Source: a virus
Strand: one strand, 5' to 3'
DNA: 37,872 nt
IMG/VR virus record: IMGVR_UViG_3300045612_000195
Span: 1-37,872 of that record
The number at the start of each line of letters is the position of its first letter. Positions within the stretch are counted from its first letter, which is position 1. The notes under the pieces were generated by a model. The model was not told where the DNA came from. It made no database searches and was given only the letters and a program-made list of their open reading frames with translations. The position numbers were made by a program, and so were the translations under genes. Shown piece after piece: positions 7,413-17,287 of the stretch.

Positions 7413-10306
7413 CATTAGAAGAAATACAAGAATTGTTAAATACAAATCAAATCGATTTGCGTAAATTAGATTTACAAAGATTAAATATTTTAGATGGCCT
7501 ACAAAAAAAAGGTGAACTTCAGACAAGACCTATAAAAGACATTCTAGAAGATCAAAAAAGAGTAGCAGATCAATTAGCTCAACAAAAAACTGCTGAATAT
7601 GACCCAATACGAGCTGCAACTGGCGATATTTTAAATAGAGATACTGTTCAATCTGTATTTGATATCGGAGCTTTTGGAGCTCAATTATTAATGGATAGAA
7701 CAAGACTTGCTAAAATTGTGGCTAATCCAACTAAGTATGCTTCTTTAATATCAAAATTAAAACCAGAAGCATTTACAAAACCAGCTAATACTCAATTTTC
7801 AAATGCATTAATGAACCTTGATAGAATTGGAGGATTGGATCCTAGTAAACCAATAGGAGCTATTTTAAGACCTGTAGTTGCTGGAACATTAGGATACACT
7901 GCCGGAGGTCAAGCGTATGACATAGCAGATGAAATTATAAGAGCAAAAGAAGGAATTGAGGCAAAAGGTTATAAAGGTAAAGACATCAATGCTAATCCAT
8001 TTATTCAGGCAGCTGATGATTTAGCAGTTGGTTTAGCTTGGAGTGCTGGAGCAGAATTATTAGCTCCTATTGCTTTTGGAGCAGGAAAATTAACAAGACA
8101 ATTTTTAGGACTTGAAGGTGATTATGCAAAAAAAATTAAACAATTAGCTGAGACTAATGGACTTGAGGCATCTGCTTTTGAAGCAGCAGATCCTAATACA
8201 ATAGGAGGTAGAATTTTAAGTGGTTTTAATAAAGTATTTGGACAAGTTCCTTTTGTTGGAAGACCAGCTGAACAAGCAAAAGCAAAAAGAATAGCTGCAT
8301 TTGCAGAAAAAGTTGAAAGTGTATTTAATTTACAACCTAATATGCACTTAGCTCAATTAGCCTCAGTATCAGATAATGTTGCTCGTCAAATGGAAAAAAA
8401 TTATTTGAATTTTAGAAATATGAACGATGTAAATTACGATTTATTTAGACAGATGTCTAATCAATTTGGAGATCCAATGATAATACCAATGAATCATCAA
8501 AGAAAATATTATAATTTTATAAAGCAAAGCGATACCTCACCTGTAGAATTCAAATTAAGTCTAACTAATGAAGTATTGCAGACTCCTATTGGTAGATTTA
8601 TGTTTGATTATGAAAATTTACTTAGATCAAATAGATTGATTTCTCCTAATGAATATTTAAGAATGAGGCAACTATTAAATAATGCAGTGGCGAGATCTCC
8701 GAATAACTTAGAATTAATAAATACTTACAAAGAGTTAGTGCAATCCATGGAAAAAGATTTTGCAAGCATTAACTTAGATCCTTCTGCTGAAATTTTTTTA
8801 AGATATAATCCAACAAATAAGGCTATAGCTGATCAAATTTTAGACGTATCACAACCAATTAAAACAACTATTGGTCAAGTTACTGGTGCTCAAGGAGCTA
8901 AATTAAACGCTGATGCTATAAGCAGACTTGAAAAACAATTAGTTGAAGCTAATAAACAATATGCTCAAAATATTATTTCATTTGAAACACCTTTAGCAGA
9001 TAAAATAAGAAATAATTTTGGTAAAAATTTATTCTCAGATAAACAAGTAGCTGGTTTTTTTGAATCAGGAAATAAAAATGCAGACCAACTTGCAAAAACA
9101 GTGGCCGACAATATTTTTACATCTGCACCAAGCAGACAAAGTTTTGATGCTGTGACTGATTTACAAAAATTATTACAAGCGGATCAATATAAAATAAATC
9201 CAGAAACTGGACAATATCAATTTTTAAAAGCAGGTTCAAAGGAAGGTAATGAAACTTTAAAAAGACTTCATTCAGCATATTTATCAGATGCTTATCAAAA
9301 ATCATTTGTAAGAGCGGCTGGTGAAGATAATTTTATTTTAGATTTGATTGGCAGAGAACGAACTTTTCAAGAGGCAGGTTTACCAGCAACTAGAATTGCA
9401 GATATGAAATTACCAAATGGAAATAGTGTTTCACAATATGCTAGAGGAAATATCCAATTTGATCCAGATACTTTTAGAAAATTAGTTTTACCAACAGCCG
9501 AACATGCTAAAAAATTTGAAATGATTTTAGGACCTGAACAAGGTAAAAAAATGGTTAAGGAACTTGAAGATTTAATTGGTTATGTAACAGCTTTAAATAA
9601 AATGATAGTTCCTGATGCATCTACTTTCTTAGCGAGAAGGTTAATATTATCAGGTAACGTAGCAGGTTTAGCACTTGGAATGTATGGTTTTGGTCCTTTG
9701 GGTATGGTGCCTTTGTTAGCTTTAGGTTATTTTACTAATAGATTTTTTGCAAGTCCTCAAAGATTAAAAGCAATTAATAGTTCTTTTAAAACTTATTTAG
9801 AAGCCGCTGAAACAGGCGACACAACATTAGTCGCAGCAGCAATGCGTAGATCAATTATAAAAATATTAAATGTTTTGTCTAATGATTATCCAAATGATCC
9901 AAGAAAATTTGAAGGTAGAAACATATCTACTCAGGAACTATTGCAAAGATTATCGAATGAAAAATATGTTCCAGATGATTTAAAAGGTTTACATATAGAT
10001 CCAAAACAAAAAGAAAGATTGTTTGCTTCGGTTCCTGATAACATGTTAGGAAAAGTTTTACCTCCACCAGAAATTGATGATTTATTTAGACCAATTGGCG
10101 GAGCACCAAGAAATGATAGTGAAGAACAATTAATGAGAGAAGCAGTAAGACAAGCTCCTCCAGGGCCTTTACAAGCAGCATTACCAAGATTGCCAGGTAT
10201 TGTGCCTTTGTCTGCACAACAACCGATTAATGCACAAAGATTTGCCGCAGCTTTTCCAACTGATACTTTAGGAATATTAGCAGCACAAGGTAGGGAAAAT
10301 GTATAA
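7409..10306 (+). CDS. Large putative internal virion or ejection protein, 965 aa
   Basis: The longest protein in the window. Mostly helical with long charged stretches. A strongly hydrophobic pair of segments lies near residues 745-780 (GNVAGLALGMYGFGPLGM, VPLLALGYF), enough for one or two membrane passes. The tail is Pro/Gln-rich (PPGPLQAALPRLPG). I see no lytic transglycosylase or peptidase motif, so if it is an ejection protein it lacks an obvious cell-wall enzyme. The 3' end overlaps the next gene by 8 bp. Confidence 0.55.
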   Translation: MTLEEIQELLNTNQIDLRKLDLQRLNILDGLQKKGELQTRPIKDILEDQKRVADQLAQQKTAEYDPIRAATGDILNRDTVQSVFDIGAFGAQLLMDRTRLAKIVANPTKYASLISKLKPEAFTKPANTQFSNALMNLDRIGGLDPSKPIGAILRPVVAGTLGYTAGGQAYDIADEIIRAKEGIEAKGYKGKDINANPFIQAADDLAVGLAWSAGAELLAPIAFGAGKLTRQFLGLEGDYAKKIKQLAETNGLEASAFEAADPNTIGGRILSGFNKVFGQVPFVGRPAEQAKAKRIAAFAEKVESVFNLQPNMHLAQLASVSDNVARQMEKNYLNFRNMNDVNYDLFRQMSNQFGDPMIIPMNHQRKYYNFIKQSDTSPVEFKLSLTNEVLQTPIGRFMFDYENLLRSNRLISPNEYLRMRQLLNNAVARSPNNLELINTYKELVQSMEKDFASINLDPSAEIFLRYNPTNKAIADQILDVSQPIKTTIGQVTGAQGAKLNADAISRLEKQLVEANKQYAQNIISFETPLADKIRNNFGKNLFSDKQVAGFFESGNKNADQLAKTVADNIFTSAPSRQSFDAVTDLQKLLQADQYKINPETGQYQFLKAGSKEGNETLKRLHSAYLSDAYQKSFVRAAGEDNFILDLIGRERTFQEAGLPATRIADMKLPNGNSVSQYARGNIQFDPDTFRKLVLPTAEHAKKFEMILGPEQGKKMVKELEDLIGYVTALNKMIVPDASTFLARRLILSGNVAGLALGMYGFGPLGMVPLLALGYFTNRFFASPQRLKAINSSFKTYLEAAETGDTTLVAAAMRRSIIKILNVLSNDYPNDPRKFEGRNISTQELLQRLSNEKYVPDDLKGLHIDPKQKERLFASVPDNMLGKVLPPPEIDDLFRPIGGAPRNDSEEQLMREAVRQAPPGPLQAALPRLPGIVPLSAQQPINAQRFAAAFPTDTLGILAAQGRENV

Positions 10307-10505
10307 AAACGGTAAAACAGCCTTAACTAGAATTAATGAACACGAAAAACTTTGCAGAATGATGCAAAGAGAAACGTTTAAAAAAATTGATCAATTACAT
10401 GAAAGAATCGTTAGACTTGAAAAAGTAATTATGGTGTCAGCGGGTGTAATTATCGCAGCTATGGGCAGTATAATTGTTACTTTACTTACGGCTGTATTAA
10501 AGTAA
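10299..10505 (+). CDS. Small coiled-coil membrane protein (XhlA-like topology)
   Basis: 68 aa. Residues 15-45 form a charged amphipathic helix (FKKIDQLHERIVRLEK) and residues 46-66 a single hydrophobic segment (VSAGVIIAAMGSIIVTLL). This is the topology of XhlA-type phage membrane proteins that assist lysis. The family assignment is by topology, not by conserved residues. It lies at the end of the ejection-protein block, just before the replication genes. Confidence 0.5.
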   Translation: MYKNGKTALTRINEHEKLCRMMQRETFKKIDQLHERIVRLEKVIMVSAGVIIAAMGSIIVTLLTAVLK

Positions 10506-10514
10506 TAAGTTAGT

Positions 10515-11213
10515 GTGTTAATTAAAAAATACAATTATTTAAAATACGACAAAGACACTCAAGAGAGTGGAAGAACATATGTTGTTAATGGAATGAAGAT
10601 TCCGTCAGTTACAACTATACTATCTAAAACAAAAGATAGATTAAATCTTGATAAATGGATAAAAAAAGTTGGTAACGAAGAAGCAGAACGAATTAAACAA
10701 GAAGCATCTAAAATTGGAATTGAGATGCATAAATATTTAGAGAAATATATTGAAGGCACCAATTATATGTCCATGACAGATGAAGGACAGAAAGCTAAGG
10801 ACATGGCTAATATGATTATTAAGGAAGGATTGAAGAATGTGAAAGAAGCTTGGGGATCTGAAACTAGTTTAAGATATGAAGACCTGTATGCTGGAACTAC
10901 AGATTTAATAGGTATTTATAAGGATAAACCAACAATCATTGATTTTAAACAAACTAATAAACCTAAACGAGCTGAGTGGATCGAAGATTATTTTTTACAG
11001 TTAGCAGCATATGCTGAAGCACATAGTAAACATTATGGAGAAATAGAGGGCGGTGTAGTGTTAATGTGTTCAAGAGATTTACAATTTCAATCGTTTGAAA
11101 TATTCGGAGATCAAATGAAAATGTGGAAAGACAAATGGTGGAAAAAATTTGAAGAATATAAAATTATAACCAAGTCCGAACAACCTCTCCCAAGGTTGCA
11201 GCCGATAGTTTAA
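10515..11213 (+). CDS. PD-(D/E)XK exonuclease
   Basis: 232 aa with a GTG start. The core motif is visible: GTTDLIGIYKDKPTIIDFKQ, giving Asp130 and the D-x-K pair Asp143/Lys145. A helix upstream (GIEMHKYLEKYI) and a QLAAYAEAH helix after the core match RecB/Cas4-like exonucleases common in phages. Likely role: processing DNA ends in replication or recombination, with the SSB-like protein and polymerase downstream. The 3' end overlaps the convergent SNF2-type helicase gene by 50 bp. Confidence 0.8.
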   Translation: MLIKKYNYLKYDKDTQESGRTYVVNGMKIPSVTTILSKTKDRLNLDKWIKKVGNEEAERIKQEASKIGIEMHKYLEKYIEGTNYMSMTDEGQKAKDMANMIIKEGLKNVKEAWGSETSLRYEDLYAGTTDLIGIYKDKPTIIDFKQTNKPKRAEWIEDYFLQLAAYAEAHSKHYGEIEGGVVLMCSRDLQFQSFEIFGDQMKMWKDKWWKKFEEYKIITKSEQPLPRLQPIV

Positions 11214-12588
11214 ATTTATTTTTTAAAGAAAGCACAATTTTTTCATCTACACTATCTTCAGTTATTAAATCAATATAAGTTACTTTTTTAGTTTGGCCTA
11301 TTCGATGAGCTCTTTCTTCAGATTGAATTCTATGCTCAGCATTAAAACTATTTGAATAATAAATAACTAATGTGGCCGATGTCAGTGTTAAACCAAATCC
11401 TCCAGTTGATGGGTTAGCGACAAAAAATCTACAATTGCGATCATTCATAAATAAATCAATAGCTTTACTTCTTTTTTCAGAATTTACTGCGCCGTAAAAA
11501 TTAACAACGGACGACGGACCATAAATGTCTATAAGTTTATTAGTTATCTCTTCAATATTATAAACCCAGTTTGCCCATATAATAATTTTTTCGTCAGTGT
11601 CTTCTATAATTTCTAATAGTGCATCTAATTTATTATTATTTAATTTTTGTATCTTACCAGATTCTCCAGAAAAAAAACCCGCAGTAATTTGATGAAGTCT
11701 AATAATTTCAGTGAGCACATTATTGACAGTCATTCTATCTCCGTCTAAGTTTGCAATAGCTTGTTCTTTTATTTCATTGTAAACTTTTTTCTGTTCTTCA
11801 GTTAATTGCACCACTCTTTTTGTATATACTTTATCTGGTAAATCTAAACAATCTTCTTTTTTAATTCTAAAAGAAAACGTTTTTAATTTTTGTTCTAGCT
11901 CTTCAAGATTCTTAAATCCTACTGGTACAGCAATTTGTCTGTCCCCTGTAATATGAACAATATCAAATACACAGTATCTATTTTTAAAAGCTACAAATGA
12001 ATTAAAACCTAAATGTTTAGGGTCTAAAAATTCGCACTGAGTATATAAATCTACCGGACTTTTAGTCACCGGTGATCCTGTCAAAATTCTACGATACTTA
12101 GAAATTTTTCTTAATTTTAAAAGATTTTTAGTTCTTTTAGCTCTATAGTTTTTAACAGTAGATGATTCGTCTACTGCAATTAATGCATTATGTTTTATTA
12201 AAAATTGTACTGCAAATTGGTAACCCTTAATCGTAGACAAAGCTTCTATGTTCATGACAAACAATTTAAGTTTATCACTTTGTTTTAAAATAAATTCTTG
12301 ACAAGTTTTTTCTTTTGTTGGTTTCCATAAATAAGTTTCATAAGGAACGTTTAGATGTTTAGGTATTTCATCATTAAACCATACTGTGTATACAGATTTT
12401 GTTGCTATTATTAATGAAGCATTTATATTATTTAATGTGTATAATACTCCAACATTATCCAATAAAACTTTAGTTTTTCCTGTGCCCATCTCCATAAAAA
12501 GAGCGTAACTCTCTTTATTCCAAGAAAGCTCCAATGCTTTGCGTTGATGTGCAAAAGGTTCAGTTTTAAAAATATATTTTGCTACCAC
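11164..12588 (-). CDS. SNF2-family DNA helicase/ATPase
   Basis: 474 aa on the minus strand. Motifs in order: PFAHQ near residue 11, Walker A EMGTGKT (33-39), Walker B variant VDESS (139-143, DESS rather than DEAH/DESH), LTGSP (169-173), then STGGFGLTLTSA and RAHRIGQ (426-432). This is a complete SF2 core without extra domains. It presumably remodels or translocates on DNA during replication. No ATG is available in frame; GTG at 12588 is the first start after an in-frame stop. It is transcribed against the replication operon and reads away from the promoter at 12599. Confidence 0.9.
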   Translation of the reverse strand: MVAKYIFKTEPFAHQRKALELSWNKESYALFMEMGTGKTKVLLDNVGVLYTLNNINASLIIATKSVYTVWFNDEIPKHLNVPYETYLWKPTKEKTCQEFILKQSDKLKLFVMNIEALSTIKGYQFAVQFLIKHNALIAVDESSTVKNYRAKRTKNLLKLRKISKYRRILTGSPVTKSPVDLYTQCEFLDPKHLGFNSFVAFKNRYCVFDIVHITGDRQIAVPVGFKNLEELEQKLKTFSFRIKKEDCLDLPDKVYTKRVVQLTEEQKKVYNEIKEQAIANLDGDRMTVNNVLTEIIRLHQITAGFFSGESGKIQKLNNNKLDALLEIIEDTDEKIIIWANWVYNIEEITNKLIDIYGPSSVVNFYGAVNSEKRSKAIDLFMNDRNCRFFVANPSTGGFGLTLTSATLVIYYSNSFNAEHRIQSEERAHRIGQTKKVTYIDLITEDSVDEKIVLSLKNKFKLSAATLGEVVRTWL

Positions 12589-12598
12589 AAAATTATGT

Positions 12599-12626
12599 TT
12601 GACATGTGTTTATAGTAGTTTAATAA
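12599..12626 (+). promoter_or_regulatory. Sigma-70 type promoter for the replication operon
   Basis: TTGACA at 12599-12604, 16-bp spacer, TAATAA at 12621-12626. It is followed at 12633-12638 by AAGGAG and then ATG 12644. It sits in the divergent gap between the helicase gene and the SSB-side operon. Confidence 0.65.
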
Positions 12627-12643
12627 GACGTCAAGGAGAAAAA

Positions 12644-13192
12644 ATGGTGGCAACAAACAGTCTTGATGCACTGCAAAGTGTTGATCAAGATAAAATGCAC
12701 TCAATATCAAAATTATGTCAAGATTTAAAAAAAACACAAACTGATATTGAAGAAAAACAAGCAGAAGTAAAAAAGCTTGTTGAAAAAGAAGCCCTAATAT
12801 CCTCTGAGCTAATTCCTAATTTAATGGCTGAGATGGATATATCAATGATTAAACTCTCTGATGGAACTATGGTTGAGGCTGTTCCAACATACAAAGCTTA
12901 TATTACTAAAGCGAATCAATCTAAGGCATTTGATTGGCTAAGGAAAAATGGCTACGGAGATATTATTAAACACGATATTTCTGTTGAGTTTAGTATGGGT
13001 GAAGATAGTAAAGCAAGAGAAGTGCTAGAACTTCTAAGATCTAAAGGCACAACTCCAATTCAAAAAGAACATGTTCATCATATGACTTTGTCTACGTTTG
13101 TTAAGGAACAAACTGAAAGAGGAATGGACATACCTGATGATTTGTTTGGAGTGCACATTTCTAGTAAGACTAAACTAACCACTAAGGACTAA
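12644..13192 (+). CDS. Hypothetical protein with N-terminal coiled coil, 182 aa
   Basis: ATG 12644 follows AAGGAG at good distance. An in-frame ATG at 12599 would sit on the promoter -35 and is rejected. Residues 20-60 are a charged coiled coil (LKKTQTDIEEKQAEVKKL), then a compact domain with a beta segment (MIKLSDGTMVEAVPTYKAYI) and conserved-looking WLRKNGYGDIIK. Proteins of this shape occur next to SSB-like genes in marine phages and are unnamed. It heads the replication operon with one base to the next gene. Confidence 0.65.
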   Translation: MVATNSLDALQSVDQDKMHSISKLCQDLKKTQTDIEEKQAEVKKLVEKEALISSELIPNLMAEMDISMIKLSDGTMVEAVPTYKAYITKANQSKAFDWLRKNGYGDIIKHDISVEFSMGEDSKAREVLELLRSKGTTPIQKEHVHHMTLSTFVKEQTERGMDIPDDLFGVHISSKTKLTTKD

Positions 13193-13193
13193 A

Positions 13194-14018
13194 ATGCAAA
13201 CACAAGTCAAGAAAGAAAAAACTGCAATCGTAGAAAAACCTACATTTAATGTAGCTTCTATAATTGATCAGTACGGTGATGCAGGGCTAGAAAACGTAAC
13301 AGCCAATCAAATGGCTATGCCGTTTATTAAATTAATTAGCGATGCATCTTACGAAAAAAGACTTGGACACGAAAAATATATTGAAGGTGCTCAAACAGGA
13401 ATGATTTGTAACTCTGTTACAAAAAAACTGTATGACGGAGCCAAAGGTATATTAGTTGTTCCTTGTTATTATAAGTTTGAATATATTGAATGGAAAGAAA
13501 GAGGAACTGGAGGTGTAAATGCACCTGTTAAAATTTACTCTGCTGATTCAGATATTGTATCTCAAACAAAAAGGGATGCTCAAAATAGAGACAGGCTTTT
13601 AAACGGAAACTATTTAGAGGGAACAGCATCTCACTTTGTTCTTTTATTAAATGAGGATCAAAGTCCAAACACTACAGGGTTAATTTCCATGAGTAGAACT
13701 CAAGCTAAAAAATCTCGAAAGTGGAACTCAATGATGAGAGCCTTACCAAAAGTTAAAAACAGTAAGGGTGATTTGGTATCACAACCATCATTTAGCCAAG
13801 TTTATAAACTAACTACTGTTCAAGAATCAAACGGTAAGGGTCAATGGACTGGTTGGGCTATAAATCATATAGGGCAGGTATCAAATCAAAATGCATTTAA
13901 ATCTGCAGTTGATTTGTACGAAACTTGTCGCAAAGGTGTGTCTGTAAATTATGAAGATGATACGCCAGTTGCAACTGAAACTCAACAAAGCTCAAAATCT
14001 GAACAAACTCCTTTTTAA
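13194..14018 (+). CDS. Probable ssDNA-binding protein
   Basis: 274 aa. The C-terminal tail is polar with acidic residues and ends SEQTPF, similar to the terminal Pro-Phe of bacterial and phage SSB tails. The central region is beta-rich (GILVVPCYYKFEYIEW, SHFVLLLNED) with many aromatics and basic residues, as expected of an OB-like ssDNA-binding fold. It lies immediately before a primase and shares one base with it. No sequence motif proves SSB function, so this is inference from tail, composition and context. Confidence 0.55.
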   Translation: MQTQVKKEKTAIVEKPTFNVASIIDQYGDAGLENVTANQMAMPFIKLISDASYEKRLGHEKYIEGAQTGMICNSVTKKLYDGAKGILVVPCYYKFEYIEWKERGTGGVNAPVKIYSADSDIVSQTKRDAQNRDRLLNGNYLEGTASHFVLLLNEDQSPNTTGLISMSRTQAKKSRKWNSMMRALPKVKNSKGDLVSQPSFSQVYKLTTVQESNGKGQWTGWAINHIGQVSNQNAFKSAVDLYETCRKGVSVNYEDDTPVATETQQSSKSEQTPF

Positions 14019-15547
14019 TGGTCGAGAAATTTATCGAAATATTTCAAGGCTTAGATATTGCCTACGGGGAATATTATCTTGAAGGCGATAAAGACCAAAA
14101 GACTGGAAAAGAGAGAGGGCGCGCTGTAACTAAGCGTGCTCCTCTCACTCAAGAATTATTTCAAAAACATTTAAATGGTGAAATTAATTTAGGTGTTATA
14201 CCCATTCGACAAGACAATACGTGTATTTGGGGATGCATAGACGTAGATAAATACGATTTAAACGTAAAAAATTTAATAGGAAATATTAGAAAAAAAAAGT
14301 ATCCACTTGTGCCTTATAGGTCAAAGTCAGGTGGAGTGCATTTATTTTTACATACAAAAGAACCAATACAGGCCTCTGATATGATTGATAAACTTAGTTT
14401 GTTATCGACTGATTTAGGACTATCTAGTTGTGAAATATTCCCAAAACAAAGACAAATCATGGTTCACAGAAATGATTTAGGTAATTGGTTAAATATTCCT
14501 TATCAAAAAGCGGCTAGGACAACACGTTATGCACTTTATGATAATGGAGCAGGAATACCTTTAATTGATTGGTATAGTTTTATTGATAAGTTTAGATTAA
14601 CAAAAGAACAATTTTTTTCAATAAAAGTAGATGATAGTTTAATTGAAGAAAAAGAATTTAATCAATTTCCTCCCTGCTTACAAGCTATAATAAGAAATGG
14701 ATGTGAAGGTGGATATAGAAATAATGCTCTTACTGCTTTTGCGACTCTTGCAAAAAAGAAAAATCCAGATGGATGGCAAAAAGAAGTTTGGGATCGTAAT
14801 GATCAGTTCTATGAACAATTACCTGCACATGAAGTTCAAGCTGTAATTAAAAGTTATGAAAAAAAAGATTATGGATATAAGTGTAGTGACAAACCAATGA
14901 AAGATCACTGTAACGCTGGCTTATGTAGAACATTATTATATGGCATTGACAGTTCAGCTTACATGCCAAAAGTAGATTCGTTTCAAAGATTAAAAACTAA
15001 TCCGCCAATTTATTTTTTAACAATAGACAAAAAAACTATAGAATTAAATGGCAAACAATGTAATCAACAACAATTATTTGCAGAAGCATTATTTGATCAA
15101 GCTGATATGGTTTGGCAAAAATTGAAAGACAAGGAGTTCAGAGTATTTTTAAATCAATTAAAAACAATGCAACAAGACATTGAGGGTTACGATGAAGATA
15201 AAGAAGCACAAGAAGAATTTGCAGATTTAATGATTCAATTCACACAAGAAACTCAACAAGCAGACAATGCTTCGCAAGTAGAGGCAGACATGTGGTATTT
15301 ACACAATAATAATGTAGTTTTTAAATATAAAACTTTTGAAAGATTTATTAGAAAAAATAATAAGGCAATAAAAAAATTTGAAATTATCAATACACTAAAA
15401 AAGAATGGTTCAATTAAAAAAGAATATTATGATAAATTAAAAATTAAAAATATTTGGTATTGTAGGAAACCAGAAGAACCAATAATCGAAAGGTCAAATG
15501 TCTTATTCAAAAGAGAAAAAGCACCGTTTGAAGAACCGAACCATTAA
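14018..15547 (+). CDS. Archaeo-eukaryotic primase (TOTE-like AEP)
   Basis: 509 aa. AEP catalytic motifs are visible: CIDVD (Asp75, Asp77), SGGVHLFLH (His108), then EIFPKQ (139-144) and GNWLNIPYQ (155-163). The last two are hallmarks of the primase found in TOTE conflict elements and related phage primases. A C-terminal helical region and a probable metal site follow (Cys289, Cys298, Cys303 with His297). It should synthesise primers on the phage template, or act as a primase-polymerase. It overlaps the downstream UvrD-type helicase by 50 bp, supporting joint function. No DnaG or gp4-type primase is present. Confidence 0.8.
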   Translation: MVEKFIEIFQGLDIAYGEYYLEGDKDQKTGKERGRAVTKRAPLTQELFQKHLNGEINLGVIPIRQDNTCIWGCIDVDKYDLNVKNLIGNIRKKKYPLVPYRSKSGGVHLFLHTKEPIQASDMIDKLSLLSTDLGLSSCEIFPKQRQIMVHRNDLGNWLNIPYQKAARTTRYALYDNGAGIPLIDWYSFIDKFRLTKEQFFSIKVDDSLIEEKEFNQFPPCLQAIIRNGCEGGYRNNALTAFATLAKKKNPDGWQKEVWDRNDQFYEQLPAHEVQAVIKSYEKKDYGYKCSDKPMKDHCNAGLCRTLLYGIDSSAYMPKVDSFQRLKTNPPIYFLTIDKKTIELNGKQCNQQQLFAEALFDQADMVWQKLKDKEFRVFLNQLKTMQQDIEGYDEDKEAQEEFADLMIQFTQETQQADNASQVEADMWYLHNNNVVFKYKTFERFIRKNNKAIKKFEIINTLKKNGSIKKEYYDKLKIKNIWYCRKPEEPIIERSNVLFKREKAPFEEPNH

Positions 15548-17078
15548 AATATATGGTCCTCCAGGCACAGGAAAAACAACAACTCTACTAGAAAGAGTTG
15601 ATAAATTTATAACAAGAGGCATCAAACCTAGGGACATGGCCTACTTATCATTTACAAATAAAGCAGTTAATGAGGCAAGATATAGAGCATTTAAAAAATT
15701 TGTAGGCTGCACAGATGATGATTTAAGAAATTTTAGAACAATACATAGTTTTTGCAGACAAAATTATAAGCAAGTTCCAGTAGTTGATCCTGATATAGAT
15801 ATGGTAGAGTTTGCTCAAACATTAGGTTTGCCTAGAGTTAGATTTGAAAATTACAATGGACATCTTGTTTGGAATGATTGGTCTTTACGAGTGTACGACA
15901 AAGCAAGAAATAGATTAATTCATCCAGATGATCAATACAAAGAAGAAAAAATTAAAAGAGTTGTTTACGAAAAATTTAGATTAATTATTGAAGCTTATGA
16001 TGAATATAAGCAAGATCATAGAGTAGATTTTACTGATATGATCGAGCATTATATTAAAAATGCTCCAGCACCAAAATTAAAAGTTTTAATTATAGATGAA
16101 GCTCAAGATTTAACTCCTTTGCAATGGAAATTAATTTATAAGTTAGCTAACAACTCTAATAGAATTTATATAGCGGGAGATGATGATCAGGCGATTTATG
16201 AGTGGAACGGAGCTGAAGTAGAGTACTTTAATGAGTTTCCTGGTAAAGATTTTATTTTAAAAACTTCTTATAGAATACCTAAAACAATACACGATTTTTC
16301 TCAATACATTGCAACTTATATTAAAGGTAGAAAGAAAAAAGATTTTGTGCCTAAAATAAATATAGGAAATATTACTATATATCAAAGACTTAAAGATATA
16401 AATTTTGGTGCATCAGACAGTTGGATGATACTTGGCCGAACAAATGAAATTGTAGATGAATTAAAACAAGAAGCAAAAACTTTGGGTTTATTTTTTCAAA
16501 GTGCAAAAGGTTCAAAGTCTTTTGACATACATAAATGGAGAGCGATTAAACTTTGGAACCAATTAATGCGTGGTAATAAAATTAATAAAGAACAATGTCA
16601 AATTCTTTACACTTATATTAATGAAATAACATATGGTTGGAGAAGCTTAGACAGTAAAAAATGGATGGCTATAAATAACAATTTATTATTTGACTATAAT
16701 TTTTTAGTTACAGAAGCTGGTCTTAGAGTTCCTAAAGATGATTGGACTAACATATTTAATAGAAATTTTTCTGAGCATGACAAATATTATTTTAATAAAT
16801 TAATTGAAGCTGATATCAATCCTGATTTAGATTCTGAAATTATTATAGACACAATTCATTCAATTAAAGGTGGTGAAGCTAATGATGTAGTAATTTATGA
16901 AAAATCTAATTGGCCTGCTCATTTAGAAAATAAAATAGGAAAAGATCGTTGCTCTGAATATAGAGTATGGTATGTAGGAGTAACAAGAGCTAAACAAAAC
17001 TTACATATATTGAGAAGTAATCATCAATATACGTTTCCACTTTGTAGAATGTTAAATGAAATTAAAAGAAATATTTAA
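15498..17078 (+). CDS. UvrD/Rep-type superfamily 1 DNA helicase
   Basis: 526 aa with all SF1A motifs: GPPGTGKT (20-27), LSFTNKAVNEA, FRTIHSF, IDEAQD (Asp200-Glu201), GDDDQAIYEWNGA, TSYRIP, DTIHSIKGGEANDV and YVGVTRAKQ (to residue 500). It is shorter than bacterial UvrD, with reduced 1B/2B regions, as in phage enzymes. It probably unwinds DNA ahead of the primase and PolA. ATG 15498 follows AAAGG at good spacing inside the primase gene; a TTG at 15528 is an alternative start just before the P-loop. Confidence 0.9.
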   Translation: MSYSKEKKHRLKNRTIKIYGPPGTGKTTTLLERVDKFITRGIKPRDMAYLSFTNKAVNEARYRAFKKFVGCTDDDLRNFRTIHSFCRQNYKQVPVVDPDIDMVEFAQTLGLPRVRFENYNGHLVWNDWSLRVYDKARNRLIHPDDQYKEEKIKRVVYEKFRLIIEAYDEYKQDHRVDFTDMIEHYIKNAPAPKLKVLIIDEAQDLTPLQWKLIYKLANNSNRIYIAGDDDQAIYEWNGAEVEYFNEFPGKDFILKTSYRIPKTIHDFSQYIATYIKGRKKKDFVPKINIGNITIYQRLKDINFGASDSWMILGRTNEIVDELKQEAKTLGLFFQSAKGSKSFDIHKWRAIKLWNQLMRGNKINKEQCQILYTYINEITYGWRSLDSKKWMAINNNLLFDYNFLVTEAGLRVPKDDWTNIFNRNFSEHDKYYFNKLIEADINPDLDSEIIIDTIHSIKGGEANDVVIYEKSNWPAHLENKIGKDRCSEYRVWYVGVTRAKQNLHILRSNHQYTFPLCRMLNEIKRNI

Positions 17079-17155
17079 TGTTTAAATTGTAAAAACTCAG
17101 TTGTGCTACAGTTGGTTGAAAAATAGAGTTATGCAATTTTAACAGCATAAAAAAC

Positions 17156-17287
17156 ATGAAAAAAGAATTAATACTAATAAGAAAACGTTTAAAAATATTA
17201 CAGTTAATGTGTAAAAGATTAAGAATAATTAGAGACGAATATCATAAAAAATTTAAGCCAAAAATAAGATATATTTATGACAAATAA
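17156..17287 (+). CDS. Possible 43-aa basic peptide
   Basis: Fills most of the gap between the helicase gene and DUF3310. It encodes a Lys/Arg-rich helical peptide (MKKELILIRKRLKILQ...) and overlaps the DUF3310 start by 11 bp. No recognisable domain and no strong RBS. It may be a real small gene or a chance ORF in AT-rich sequence. Confidence 0.3.
   Translation: MKKELILIRKRLKILQLMCKRLRIIRDEYHKKFKPKIRYIYDK

Noticed and set aside
12599-12643. Upstream in-frame start for the 182-aa protein
   Set aside because: The ATG coincides with the -35 box and lacks an RBS, while ATG 12644 has AAGGAG.
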